Origin: Pyrrhosoma nymphula
Taxonomy: Eukaryota > Arthropoda > Insecta > Odonata > Coenagrionidae
Length of the DNA stretch: 64,000 nt
NCBI GenBank assembly: GCA_963573305.1
Contig: OY754334.1
Coordinates: 88,781,848-88,845,847, forward strand
Reading direction: 5' to 3'
The first letter of the stretch is position 1; each line of letters opens with the position of its first letter. The notes under the pieces were generated by a model that worked only from the letters and a program-made list of their open reading frames with translations, was not told where the DNA came from and searched no databases. The position numbers and the translations under genes were made by a program. Below are positions 21,119 through 31,339 of the stretch, piece after piece.

Positions 21119-24100
21119 ATGTTTAAAACCTTACAGTGGAACTGTAACGGTTTATACCGACATAAGGAAGAGCTGGATGCTCTAATTAGAGATTTTAATC
21201 CATCGTGCGTATGTCTGCAGGAAACTCATCTAAAACCATCTGACAGAATTTCATTAAAAGGCTATAACATATATCGGTTTGATGATGTTAGTGGCAATAG
21301 AGCCCAGGGAGGAGTTGCAATAGCTGTCCGGGAGAACCTTTACTCTTATCAGGTTACCTTAAGAACCCCTCTACAGGCAATTGCCGTCTCGATGGCTACC
21401 CCCGAGATTATGACCTTCTGTAACGTTTACCTGCCCCAGTGGGCACCAGTGAACAGGCATGCCCTTGAGTCACTAGCCGCTCAGCTTCCAAAACCACATG
21501 CTTTCCTAGGGGATTTTAACGCTCATGACTCCCTCTGGGGAAGCAGCAGAGCACAAGGTAATATGAGGGGAAGACTAATAGCCAAATTCATCAATGATTT
21601 TAACTTTATTTTACTCATCAATGGCGAACACACTCGTTTTAATAGTTATAACGGAGAGTTCTCGGTTATAGACCTGTGTTTTTACAGTTGTAATTTAGGA
21701 GCCAGATTGCAACTGTCAGTTCATAATGACCTTTGTGGGAGTGACCACTTCCCGATTTTTATTTCGAAACCAAGTAGACAAATTCGTGATTTTAACATGC
21801 CCCGCACTTGGGCGATTAAAAAGGGTGACTGGCCTCATTTTAGAAACAATTTTAATTTTACATTTGACGACAATCGCAATGGCCCTGAAAATGTTTTAAC
21901 ACTTACCAAAGCTATAATAGGTGCTGCCGAAGCTAGCGTTCCAAGGGTATCGATAGCCTCAAGGCGACCACCAGTCCCCTGGTGGAATACAGATTGTGCA
22001 GCTGCCATTTGTAAAAGGAAAAGGGCGCTTAAGATCTTTCAAAAGTACCCAACGCCAATGAACCTGGCAGCCTTTCGCCGACTACGAGCAAAAACTAGGC
22101 GGATAATAAGTGAAGCCAAAAAGGCGTCATGGATCTCATATGCATCTCAAATTAACTGCCGAACTCCTATATCGAATGTATGGGAAAAGGTGAATAAGAT
22201 CGCGGGAACCCGAACGTCTACTGCTGTCGCTGCCCTAAAGGTAGGTCCCAAAATAATAACATCCAGGCAAGAAATTGCCGAAACATTTGTGGAGCACTTC
22301 GCTGACATCAGCTCTTCCAAAAATTATGACCAGGCCTTCATGTATGTGAGACGGATAGCTGAGGCAGCCCCACTTAATTTCGGTAGTAGGGCAGTATCTC
22401 CGTACAATGAGCCCTTCAATCTATGGGAACTTCAATCTGCAATTGCATGCTCTAAGAACACAGCCCCTGGAAGCGATGACATTCACTATGCCTTCCTTCG
22501 TAATCTTCCCGTTACAGCTTTAGCCGATGTGCTGAAAACATTCAATCAGATCTGGTGCGAGGGATCGTTCCCGGATATATTGCGGGAATCCATAGTCATC
22601 CCCGTCCCTAAGTATGGTAAGGATCGCAGCGATCCTGGGAGCTATCGCCCCATATCCCTCACAAGTAGCCTATGCAAAATAATGGAGAGAATGGTTAACC
22701 GACGACTGGTTTGGTATCTGGAAAGACAAGACCTTCTATCCAAAATCCAATGTGGATTCCGCCACAACCGATTGACAACGGATCATCTCGTTAGAAGTTC
22801 CAACTTTATACAGGAGGCATTCTTGCTCCGGCAGCACGTTATAGGTATATTTTTCGATATAGAAAAGTCGTATGACCGATTGTGGCGACATAAGGTCTTA
22901 AAAGCACTTCATGAATGGGGTTTTAGGGGCAACTTATCAAATTTTGTAAAAAATTTCTTAGAGGAACGAGTCTTTAGAGTTAGGGTCCACAACTTCCTGT
23001 CAATCTCTCGTACTCAAGAAAACGGCGTTCCACAAGGTTGTATTTTAAGTGTTACACTCTTCGCTATTGCAATTAACAGTATTGAGGAATGTATAAAACC
23101 TCCGGTAATCGGTTCTCTATTCGTCGATGACTTGGCAGTATTCTGCCGGTCATCCACCCTCCATTCCGCGACGAGGCAGATACAGTTGACCCTTCATCGA
23201 ATCGAGAAATGGTCCAAAAGCAATGGCCTCCGCTTCTCGGCGGAAAAGACAAAATGTATGCACTTTTACCGGGTACGTGGACTTTTCCCTTTACCGTCGT
23301 TGTTCCTCGGTAGTAAGAAGCTGCCATTTGTTCATACTACTCGCTTTTTAGGACTCACCTTTGACTACCGGTTGAATTGGCGCGAACACATTTCTTTTCT
23401 CAGGGATAAATGTTTTAAAATTTTAAACATAATGAGAGTTTTAGCAAACACGACTTGGGGTGCTGACCGCACCACGATGCTCTTGTTGTATAGAGCTTTG
23501 GTAAGGTCTAAACTTGACTATGGGTCGTTGGCCTACTCTTCGACCCGAGAGTCGTATTTAAGGCCTTTGACGACAGTGCACAATGCTGGCCTCCGGCTGG
23601 CCACTGGCGCATTCAGAACCAGCCCGATTACAAGTATTTACGCCGACTCGGGAGAACCACCTCTGTCCACCCGCAGGAACATTTTAATGTGCAACTATGC
23701 CGCCAAGATTTTATCGATGAAAGAGCACCCGTGTTTCAACGCTATTTTTAAACCTCAACTTATAGATGTTTTTAACCGAAGGACAAGATCTACGAAGCCT
23801 TTTGGGGTGAGGCTCAGCAATTTTATTAATGAGTCAGGGTTTCGACTACCCGAGGTTATCAGTCAAGGGTGCTCAACTAATCCGCCATGAGTCATTCCTC
23901 GGCCTGAAGTTAGTTTTTATTTAGCGGGGAATCCAAAGTCATCAACCTCGGACTCGGAGTACAGGCTCCTTTTTAATGAATTTCTCGATCGCCATCCTGG
24001 GCTTATCCCTATTTATACTGACGGCTCAAAATCCGAGTCAGCTTGTGCCTGTGCAGTCATTTCCCAACATGACGGCACGGTCCAAGCTAAACTCAACCCT

Positions 24101-24813
24101 CTATGTAGTATATACAGTGCAGAACTCCTTGCCATAAAATTCGCTCTGGCAAATATAACTCGACACGAGTCTTACCTTATCTGCTCAGACTCTTTAAGTG
24201 CACTCCATGCAATTTCAGATTACTTCCCTTTCCATCCCCTGGTGCAGACCATACAGGATACCATCTACTCCTTGAGTAGGAAGGGTATTAAAGTTTCTTT
24301 TATGTGGATCCCGGGGCATGTTGGAATTCGAGGGAATGAGATGGTGGATACAGCAGCGAAGGAGGCACTAAATAAACTCACCACCGATTTCGAAAAAATT
24401 TCCTCCGACGATCTAAGAGCCGAACTGAAGAGAGTATGCATGAAGCAATGGCAAGGGCTGTGGAGTAACGTCGTTGGCAATAAACTCAGAGGCATAAAAG
24501 TGGAAACATCTGTTGGGCCACTTCAGTGAGGAACAGTCGTAGGGAAGAGGTCGCCCTCACTCGGCTTAGAATAGGCCATACCGCTCTCACACACGCATAT
24601 CTTTTCACCGAAGAGAAACAGGTCCCCCGCTGTGATAGCTGCGACTGCCATCTTACTGTGAGACACATTCTGCTAGAATGCGTGAAATACTCATACCAAC
24701 GTAGGAGACTAATTGAAAACAAGGAAATTCAAACCGTCCTGGGTAATAATATAGATGCCATCAACAATGTTATCCTCTATATCATAAATACGGGTATAAT
24801 GAAACTCTTGTAA
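21119..24813 (+). pseudogene. I-1 ORF2 (endonuclease-RT-RNase H-CCHC), two lesions
   Basis: ATG 21119 begins LQWNCNGLYRHKEEL. Endonuclease blocks: QETHLK, LGDFNAHDSLWGS, GSDHFP. RT blocks: RPISLTSSLCK, GIFFDIEKSYDRLW, ENGVPQGCILS, LFVDDLAVF (FVDD instead of the usual YADD), FLGLTFDYRLNW. The 923-codon frame stops at TGA 23888, where the related copy I-5 has Trp (TGG). The same frame then continues through RNase H: IYTDGSKSESACACAV, SAELLAIKFAL, CSDSLSALHAI, WIPGHVGIRGNEMVD. A one-base deletion near 24507 shifts the end into the frame 24526-24813, which carries CDSCDCHLTVRHILLEC (CCHC). Only two recent lesions inactivate it. Confidence 0.9.
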
Positions 24814-24895
24814 TGTCAAACGACCGGAGACCTTTCTACACTAAATACTTGTAACAGAAGAAAATTAGCCTCTTTTTACGTTAGGAACCATGAGC

Positions 24896-24954
24896 GGTGC
24901 AAATGACCCTGTAGTCGACGCACCCCTAAAAAACTTATTTCTACTACTACTACT
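24896..24954 (+). promoter_or_regulatory. I-1 3' hairpin and trinucleotide tail
   Basis: GGTGC (24896) pairs with GCACC (24920-24924) around AAATGACCCTGTAGTCGAC; then a tail ending (CTA)n. The same arrangement closes I-2, I-3 and I-5. Probably the RT recognition signal of the family. Confidence 0.6.
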
Positions 24955-25195
24955 GCAAGCATTGTATCTGATCACCTTTCCATTCGCACGTTTGACAATG
25001 AATACCCACTTACTCCCAACAACATTTGAACACATCAGACGAGGTTCCACCTTCCAAGTGTCCTGTTGCATCATATTTTTCAGTTCAGTCTGCATGGCAT
25101 CTCTCCAATGATGCGCATCAGAACCACTGAGTGCCTCCTCCACGCTCATTGTCACCTCTAGGGTTGGATTGTCTCGTGACGTATTGGCTATCAGG
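24955..25195 (-). pseudogene. Copia-1 RT start and linker
   Basis: Minus-strand codons with SVEEALSGSDAHHWRDAMQT (the linker before copia RT), TWKVEPR and VVGSKWVFIVKRANGKVIR, the first RT block. It ends at the I-1 insertion (TSD 24955-24966). Upstream it runs into the terminal sequence of a hAT element at about 25196. The remaining integrase is absent. Confidence 0.8.
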
Positions 25196-25838
25196 CAGTA
25201 GTGTTTCCGCGAGACGAGACTTGAGTCAGTCTCGTTTTCTGAACTCGGGTCTCGTCTCGTGAACCCCAATCTCGTCTCGTTTCCCCCAAAATAAATTAAG
25301 CACCATAAAAAGCCGTTTCCTTTGCGTATACGTGTATAGTATACTTAATCGCTGAATCGGTACACTCGAAATAGAAAAACCATTAATATAAATGTTAAAT
25401 ATATATTGATATGGACACCAATTACATCAAACTGCTAGTAAAATCATTGATTTTATTGATACAATGAAGAAACTAGTAACATAAAATAAAACAAATTCTA
25501 AAAAGGGAATGTAGACACAAGTTTACTGCAGAGAAATCCACAGAAGGTTTAAGAAAATAATCGCAAAAATAATGTGAGTGGAAAAGAGATAATTTTCACT
25601 TTAATAAAGTAGTTTAAATAATTTTCAGATTTAAAAAAGTTTAATAAACATATGTTTTTTATTTGACTGGCCAAATTGCTCGTCACCCACGAGTTCACAC
25701 AGAGTAAACTTCTTGCTGATTCGTGACCCAAGCGGTTTCTATGCTTCCTTATTGTCAAGACTGCTCTTGAGAACAACCTTTCCGCTGGAACAGGTGTAGC
25801 GGGAATACTGAGCAAGTCTCGCCATTTTTGATAGCACT
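25196..25838 (-). mobile_element. hAT transposon 3' end with transposase C-terminus
   Basis: Minus-strand C-terminal hAT dimerisation domain (25838-25549): WRDLLSIPATPVPAERLFS, then RKHRNRLG and LLCVNSW. Further down (25196-25300) lies a terminal region rich in GTCTCG/CGAGAC repeats beginning CAGTAGTGTTTCCGCGAGAC, interpreted as the inverted terminal repeat region. Only the last 640 bp of the element is present; at 25838 it abuts Penelope-like sequence. It differs from the hAT at 8257. Confidence 0.7.
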
Positions 25839-26205
25839 GGAAAAGTTCTGGGAGCTATGGCGAAGTTCTGTCCTTTGGACAGAACTGAAGTGGTGGCATC
25901 GTCCAATTGTCTGTCAGTCAAGTTATCCACAGAACGGTTCCGTACAATTTGCTCTGATAAGTGTTGCCTGCTGTGTAACTTATCACACTTATTTTCTTGC
26001 GTCCTCCGGGCAGTAGATTCAGCATTTTGCGATGAGAAGTGAGTTGTCTTCTCTATTTTGTCCCAATCGTCAGCATTCAGTATGCTGCTCAAACGTAGGA
26101 GGATATGGTACAGTTCCTCCGAACAATGGTGAAGAGAAAGGCGAGTGTGATGTACGCGTTCTCTCAGTAGAGCCTTGCTAGCCCGGTGGAGGATTCTCTT
26201 GTCAG
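25835..26205 (-). pseudogene. Penelope-like element, N-terminal region (inverted half)
   Basis: Minus-strand frame with DNLTDRQLDDATTSVLSKGQ and NFAIAPRTFP, a block typical of the region before the RT in Penelope-like elements (NLS-R-LT...VLSKGLNF pattern, recalled from the family). Upstream residues (HHTRLSLHHCSEELYHILLR) match less clearly. It stops at about 26205, where the sequence changes to the opposite-strand GIY-YIG half. The RT itself is missing. Confidence 0.6.
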
Positions 26206-26680
26206 AGCTCGTTTTCAGATGGTGACATACTACCCTCGGCCAAAGACAGAATCCACCATGACCTACGCAAAATGGCCTTAGCCGCCGACGCACCCTATAA
26301 AATAACTACTACTACTACCACCATGACCTACACGAAGGAGTCTACCAGGTGCCTTGTTCCTACGGGAAATCATACATCGGCGAGACTTGCCGTTCACTGA
26401 AGGTACGGATACAGGAGCACCAAAGAGCCACAAAAAATAACTGACAGTTTCAGCTGTCTGCCATATCTGAGCACGCCTGGACCCCGGGACACGACATAAA
26501 ATTTGACGAAGTGATAGTGAGAGAGGGCAGATATTACCCTAGACTAATTAGGGCATCAATTCAGATAGCCCGGACTGACACAGTGGTAATTGCTACGAGT
26601 TTCGTAGACTTGCGGCTGTCCAGCTCTCAATGGGCTCTTCAGTCGTGGTGCACTCAGATAGCATGGACGTGCCGTCCAAT
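26205..26680 (+). pseudogene. Penelope-like GIY-YIG endonuclease
   Basis: Plus-strand frame: ILPSAKDRIHHDLHEGVYQV, then SYGKSYIGETCRSLKVRIQE (GVY...YIG catalytic pair, with the following Arg), H of QEH, an in-frame TAA near 26442, then SEHAWTPGHDIKFDE and RLIRASIQIAR. The GIY-YIG domain is the C-terminal nuclease of Penelope-like retroelements. The frame is interrupted at 26267-26317 by a 51-bp I-family insertion and is continuous when that and one duplication are removed. The sequence beyond about 26610 is degraded. Confidence 0.8.
26267..26317 (+). mobile_element. 51-bp I-family 3'-end insertion
   Basis: Flanked by perfect 14-bp duplications CCACCATGACCTAC (26253-26266, 26318-26331). The insert is the I-family 3' end: TTAGCCGCCGACGCACCC, then a tail ending ACTACTACTACTA. 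It is an extreme 5' truncation of an I-clade retrotransposition event. Confidence 0.9.
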
Positions 26681-26729
26681 CATCTTCCGTTATTCGGGAA
26701 GACGCTTAGTGAATGATGCGCCAGAATCG

Positions 26730-27397
26730 TCACCGCCTTTTCCGGCCTTTACCGCGCGACGGCGGCTGGTATTCCCGGCGTCCAGTGCCGGCCAACGGCC
26801 GAGGGTGGATGTCCCACGGAAAGATTTCCATTTCTCCGATATGGCGAATCTCTTCGTGGGCTGATGCTTCCGTAGTGGAGAAAAATGATGAAGTCTGTCT
26901 CTGAATGACAGCGGGAAGAGGAGACATTTTGAGAATTTCCCATAATGCCGCGTTTGGTGGTTTGAAACGGAGCGCGACGCGGAAATTTTTCCGATCCTCG
27001 ACGTCCAGAATGCTGCGTGCGGGAACTCCTGCGAGTCCGTACCAGGCTGGTGATGCGTAAGTTAATACGGGTCTTAGAATCGCATTCACGAGATGAATGC
27101 GGCGACAGAGTGGTAGAGGTTCCGACAGCATTGGATGTATGGAGTTTCGCCGGTGAACGCAGATGCCTTTCAGCTTCAGAGCGTGGCGGCGCATGTTGAG
27201 ACGCCTGTCAAGAATTATGCCGAGATATTCGACATGGTCTCTCCAAGGTGCTTCCGTTGCGCCGACGAGGATTTCGCCGGGTTCCTTCTGTCCCTTGGAG
27301 AAGACGATCGCCTTTGTCTTGTTTTCGTTGACAAGGAGTCTCCATGCGCCGTACCACTCCATCAACTCGTCCGTTGCTCGTTGAAGATAACGCGATG
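26730..27397 (-). pseudogene. Jockey ORF2, RT thumb and C-terminus
   Basis: Continuation of the Jockey ORF2 below I-5. From the junction: RYLQRATDELMEWYGAWRLL, then NENKTKAIVFSKGQ, HVEYLGIILDRRLNMRRHA (thumb), RPVLTYASPAWYG, and a basic end (RGKGRKRR) with stop TGA at 26730. The frame is open throughout. With I-5 and one duplication removed it joins directly to the YADD-containing part at 32064. Confidence 0.85.
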
Positions 27398-27560
27398 TAG
27401 TAGTAGTAGGTTTAAGGATGTAGGGTGCGTCGACGGCTAGGTCATTTTGCACCACTACACAGTCTTCGTAGTAAAAGTATTAAATATTAGTCACTTGCAC
27501 TCATGTCGCTTATTTTTTAAAAAATTTATATAATGTGGTTACAAATAAAAAAATAAAAAC
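27398..27560 (-). promoter_or_regulatory. I-5 3' UTR, hairpin and tail
   Basis: On the minus strand: ORF2 stop at 27561, AT-rich UTR, then GGTGC (27453-27449) pairing with GCACC (27428-27424) around AAAATGACCTAGCCGTCGAC, and a TAC-repeat end abutting the target duplication. Confidence 0.6.
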
Positions 27561-30500
27561 TTATATTTTTTGGAATAGTCCTGTCCCTTTTATAAATAAA
27601 ATGACTCGGCTTAAAACATTAGGGTCGTCTCCTAGGATGGATTTTAGGTCTCCCCCTAAATTGAGCCGCCTTCGCGCGTCACGGTATTTGTCACACTCCG
27701 TCAGGATGTGCCGAATGTTGAGAGGACAGTCGCAATTATCACACTGCGGTCGTACTTTCTCTTCCGTGAAGAGAAATGCGTGAGTTGAAGGGCAGTGCCC
27801 TATCCTCAAACGCGTTATGACGACTTCCTCTCTTCGGCTGTTCCTGACGGAAGAGGGCCACACTGACGTTACCGGCTTGATGTCACGAAGTTTATTATCC
27901 TGTGTAGTACGCCATGACTCCTTCCACTGCCCTAGGATTATTTGTTTCAGGGAAGATTTCAGGTCCTCGTGAGGAACCAGCGTCGACTTAGTCTCGGTAT
28001 CGTTCAGAGCCTCTTTGGCCAAAGCGTCCGCCTTTTCATTTCCGGCTATTCCCGCATGCCCCGGGACCCAAAGGAACCAAACGCGTACTCCCTTTCTGCT
28101 GAGAGACAGTAGGGAAGAATGAATGTCCTGAATGATCGGGTGCATGGGCGAAAAGCCGGAGATTGATTGTATTGAGCTGAGGGAGTCGGTGCATATAACG
28201 AAGGAGTGACCTTCGTCACATAGGTTTTCAAGTGCCATCTTAATGGCAAATAGTTCTGCTGTGTATACACTACACATCGGATTTAATTTTGCTTTGACTG
28301 CTCCTTGGCTAGGCGAGAATGCTGCGCAGGCACAGGCCAACTCTGACTTAGATCCGTCTGTGTACACTGGCACAAAATCGGAGTGATTCCCTTTAAACAT
28401 TAAAAACTGACGCTGGTATTCCGAGGGAGTGGTGAAGGATTTTTGACGATCACACAAGACAGCTTTAACCACGGGGGTGGGTGTTAACCAGGGAGGGTGG
28501 GATGAGTAAGAGACAGGGTACACTTTAGGTACCCTGAAATCACACCCGCGAATTAAATCATTAAAACGTACACAAACAGGCCTAGTGGCCTTCGTCCGTC
28601 GGTTAAACATTTCTAAAAAACGAGGTTTAAAAAGTACGTTAAAACAAGGGTGTGCCGTCATGGATAAAACTTTGGACACATAATTGCACATAAGCGCGTT
28701 CCTCCGGTGGCATAGAGGAGGCTCCCCTGCATCAGAATAGATGCTTACGACCGGGCTTGTCCGAAATGCCCCCGTACAGAGTCGTAACCCCGCGTTGTGT
28801 ACGGGGGGCAGTGCTCGTAGGTACGACTCGCGGGCGGACGCATAAATAAAACAACCGTAGTCTAATTTAGAGCGCACCAGTGTGCGATACAATAAAAGCA
28901 AAGTTGTGCGATCTGCTCCCCATGATGTGTGGCTTAGAAACTTTATAATATTCAGAGATTTAATACATTTTGTCTTTAAAATATTGATATGTTCTCGCCA
29001 ATTGAGCCTGTGGTCGAGTGTCATACCAAGAAAGCGGGCTGACTGGACAAAAGGGAGATTTCTTCCCCCGAGGTGTAATGTGGGCTGCATTTGGAGTCTT
29101 ATTTTCCTGTGGAAATGGACACATCTGGTCTTCTCATGGGAGAACCGAAAGCCGTTCCTTTGGGTCCACTGGTTCAATTTGTTCAATGTCATCTGAACCA
29201 TTCTGGATGCAGTTGCCACCTTGGATGATCTGCAGAAAATTGCCAGGTCATCCACGAACAGTGTGCCTATCACCGGAGCCATGATACAATTAACGACGTC
29301 ATTTATCGCAATGGCGAAAAGCGTCACGCTCAAGACGGAGCCCTGGGGAACTCCGTTGTCAAGACGGTAAAAATCAGATAAAAACTGCCCTATTCTAATT
29401 TTAAAAACTCGTTGCGTTAAAAAATTTTGAATAAAATTCGGCAGATTGCCTCTAAAACCCCACTCGTGCAAAGTCTTTAAAATCTTCCGCCGCCAGACCC
29501 GGTCGTAAGCCTTCTCCAAATCGAAGAAGACACCGATCACGTGTTGGCGGAGGAGAAAGCCTTCTTGGATGAAATTGTCGATCCTCACTAAATGGTCCAT
29601 GGTGGAACGACCGCGTCTAAATCCACATTGGATGTTGGAGAGAATGTTTCGGCGCTCTAACCACCAAACGAGCCGCCGGTTCACCATTCTCTCCATTAAC
29701 TTGCACAGGCAACTGGTGAGAGATATTGGCCGGTAAGAATTCGGATCAGCTCTATCTTTCCCATGTTTGGGAATGGGGACAATGACAGACTCCCGCCAGG
29801 ACGAAGGAAAGTGACCTTCAGCCCACAGCTGATTATACGTCTGCAGGACTTCCTGCAGCGCTGTCTCCGGAAGGTTGCGGAGAAAAGCATTGTGGACCCC
29901 GTCTGGTCCTGGAGAGGTGTCGTGGGAGTCATCGATGGCAGATTTCAGCTCCCACAAGGAAAAGGGGAGGTTGTAATCTGCCATTGTACGCGTCTCCTTG
30001 AAGCTTATAGGAATTTTCTCGAGACGTTGCTTCAACGTTCGGAAGGCAGGATCCAGATTTTCATCGCTGCTCACCTTGGCGATTGACTGGCCGATTATCT
30101 CGCCAATGGCAGCTGGAGAAGTAACCACTTTTCCTCTGACTTTTAAGAAGGAGACGCCGAGCTGCTGATTGTTTCCAGAAATGCTCTTCACCTTACGCCA
30201 CACCTGTGCAAGGGGTGTGCTGATATTGACACCAGAGACAAAATTCATCCAAGAGGCCCTCTTTGCCTCCTTTACGACCTGACGGGCTTTAGCTCTCAGA
30301 CGCCGAAAAGAGGACAGATTGTTTTCAGTGGGATATTTGTTAAAAATTTGCAACGCCTTCTTGCGTTTCCGAATGGCTTTGGCACATTCATCATTCCACC
30401 AAGGCACAGCAGCTCTCGACACGATGCGCCGAGACCGCGGTACGCTCATGTCGGCGGCGGTGATGATGCTGTTAGTCAATAATTGTACATTAAAAGCGCT

Positions 30501-31256
30501 ATCGCGATTTTTATCGCACGTATAATTAAAATTGCTTTGAAAATAAAACCAATCGGCTTTCCGCACAATCCAGTTGCCCGGACGAATTAAATCAGAGTTA
30601 AAACGCCGCTCCTTAAAAATTAAAAAAGGGAAGTGATCGCTCCCACAAAGATCTTCGTGCACAGACAAAGACACCTTATTTGTTAAACTGCTCGATAAAA
30701 TGCATAAATCAATGGAGGAGAAATCACCATTGAAAGAGTTAAAACGGGTCTTCTCCCCGTTGTTCAGTAAGACTAGGTTAAAATCTAAAATAAAACTTGA
30801 TAAAATGCGTCCCCTGCGGTTACACTGTCCCGCAGTGCTTCCCCAGAGAGTATCATGAGCGTTAAAATCTCCGAGTAAGATAAAAGGCCGAGGCAGCTGG
30901 TGGACAAGGGATTCTAAATTAAAACGGGTGACCGGCGCACCCTCCGGCAGATAAACGTTGCATAACGTAATCGCCTCCGGTGCGTGCACCGCCACCGCTT
31001 GAAACGGTGTGTTGAGTTGCACTCGGGAGGTGTAAAGGGCCTCCCGAGTAGCAACCGCCACTCCACCCTGGGCTCGTTGGCCACTGGTGTCGTCCAGTCT
31101 AAAAAGGTTAAAACCATTTAAAATGCCTTTGTCCGTTGTTTTAAAATGAGTTTCCTGCAAGCATATGCAGGACGGGTTAAAATCACGAATTAAAACACTC
31201 AGCTCCTCCTTACGCCGATAAAAACCATTGCAGTTCCACTGCAAAGTAAAAGCCAT
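27561..31256 (-). CDS. I-5 ORF2 polyprotein (endonuclease, RT, RNase H, CCHC), intact
   Basis: 1231 residues from ATG 31254-31256, no interruption. Endonuclease about 1-215: QETH 34-37, GDFNAHD 129-135, GSDHFP 205-210. Linker 215-440 with PWWNDECAKAIRKRKKA. RT about 440-780: PGPDGVHNAFLR 449-460, RPISLTSC 509-516, FFDLEKAYD 577-585, GVPQGSVLS 635-643, FVDD 667-670, FLGMTLDHRLNW 742-753. RNase H about 960-1085: TDGSK 966-970, Glu 1001, TDS 1023-1025, GNEKAD 1072-1077. C-terminal CDNCDCPLNIRHILTEC (CCHC). It nicks DNA and performs target-primed reverse transcription. All catalytic residues expected for each domain are present. FVDD replaces the common YADD but occurs in every I copy here. Confidence 0.93.
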   Translation of the reverse strand: MAFTLQWNCNGFYRRKEELSVLIRDFNPSCICLQETHFKTTDKGILNGFNLFRLDDTSGQRAQGGVAVATREALYTSRVQLNTPFQAVAVHAPEAITLCNVYLPEGAPVTRFNLESLVHQLPRPFILLGDFNAHDTLWGSTAGQCNRRGRILSSFILDFNLVLLNNGEKTRFNSFNGDFSSIDLCILSSSLTNKVSLSVHEDLCGSDHFPFLIFKERRFNSDLIRPGNWIVRKADWFYFQSNFNYTCDKNRDSAFNVQLLTNSIITAADMSVPRSRRIVSRAAVPWWNDECAKAIRKRKKALQIFNKYPTENNLSSFRRLRAKARQVVKEAKRASWMNFVSGVNISTPLAQVWRKVKSISGNNQQLGVSFLKVRGKVVTSPAAIGEIIGQSIAKVSSDENLDPAFRTLKQRLEKIPISFKETRTMADYNLPFSLWELKSAIDDSHDTSPGPDGVHNAFLRNLPETALQEVLQTYNQLWAEGHFPSSWRESVIVPIPKHGKDRADPNSYRPISLTSCLCKLMERMVNRRLVWWLERRNILSNIQCGFRRGRSTMDHLVRIDNFIQEGFLLRQHVIGVFFDLEKAYDRVWRRKILKTLHEWGFRGNLPNFIQNFLTQRVFKIRIGQFLSDFYRLDNGVPQGSVLSVTLFAIAINDVVNCIMAPVIGTLFVDDLAIFCRSSKVATASRMVQMTLNKLNQWTQRNGFRFSHEKTRCVHFHRKIRLQMQPTLHLGGRNLPFVQSARFLGMTLDHRLNWREHINILKTKCIKSLNIIKFLSHTSWGADRTTLLLLYRTLVRSKLDYGCFIYASARESYLRALPPVHNAGLRLCTGAFRTSPVVSIYSDAGEPPLCHRRNALMCNYVSKVLSMTAHPCFNVLFKPRFLEMFNRRTKATRPVCVRFNDLIRGCDFRVPKVYPVSYSSHPPWLTPTPVVKAVLCDRQKSFTTPSEYQRQFLMFKGNHSDFVPVYTDGSKSELACACAAFSPSQGAVKAKLNPMCSVYTAELFAIKMALENLCDEGHSFVICTDSLSSIQSISGFSPMHPIIQDIHSSLLSLSRKGVRVWFLWVPGHAGIAGNEKADALAKEALNDTETKSTLVPHEDLKSSLKQIILGQWKESWRTTQDNKLRDIKPVTSVWPSSVRNSRREEVVITRLRIGHCPSTHAFLFTEEKVRPQCDNCDCPLNIRHILTECDKYRDARRRLNLGGDLKSILGDDPNVLSRVILFIKGTGLFQKI

Positions 31257-31339
31257 TAGTAATATAAAAATTTAAAAATATATAAATAAATTAAATAAAT
31301 TAAATAATTCAATTTAAAATGTAAAACACAGTTGGAGGA

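Larger units (their letters stand above)
19315..24954 (+). mobile_element. I-clade LINE copy I-1, full length
   Basis: Full-length 5640-bp non-LTR retrotransposon with 12-bp target duplications GCAAGCATTGTA (19303-19314 and 24955-24966) in Copia-1. It starts CCCCCCTGCGGGTAGGGGG and ends in CTACTACTACTACT. Order: 5' box, 5' UTR to 19864, ORF1 gag, ORF2 (endonuclease, RT, RNase H, CCHC), a 3' hairpin and a trinucleotide tail. The I-clade call rests on RNase H within ORF2, the triple CCHC gag and the LQWNCNG endonuclease start; Nimb or a close relative is possible. ORF2 has only one nonsense codon and one one-base deletion. Confidence 0.92.
15557..25195 (-). mobile_element. Copia-1 LTR retrotransposon, 5'-truncated, with two nested LINEs
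   Basis: A Ty1/copia element on the minus strand. The 3' LTR is at 15557-15809; RNase H and RT fragments follow upstream. A CR1-like LINE (about 17025-19024) and I-1 (19315-24954) interrupt the RT. Its upstream limit at about 25195 is where a hAT terminal sequence begins; gag, protease, most of integrase and the 5' LTR are missing. Removing I-1 with one 12-bp duplication rejoins the pol frame (codons VIRYNA then LVARGFS). Confidence 0.85.

Noticed and set aside
24940..24954. Independent CTA microsatellite
   Set aside because: It is the tail of I-1, directly abutting the target duplication; the same tails close the other I copies.
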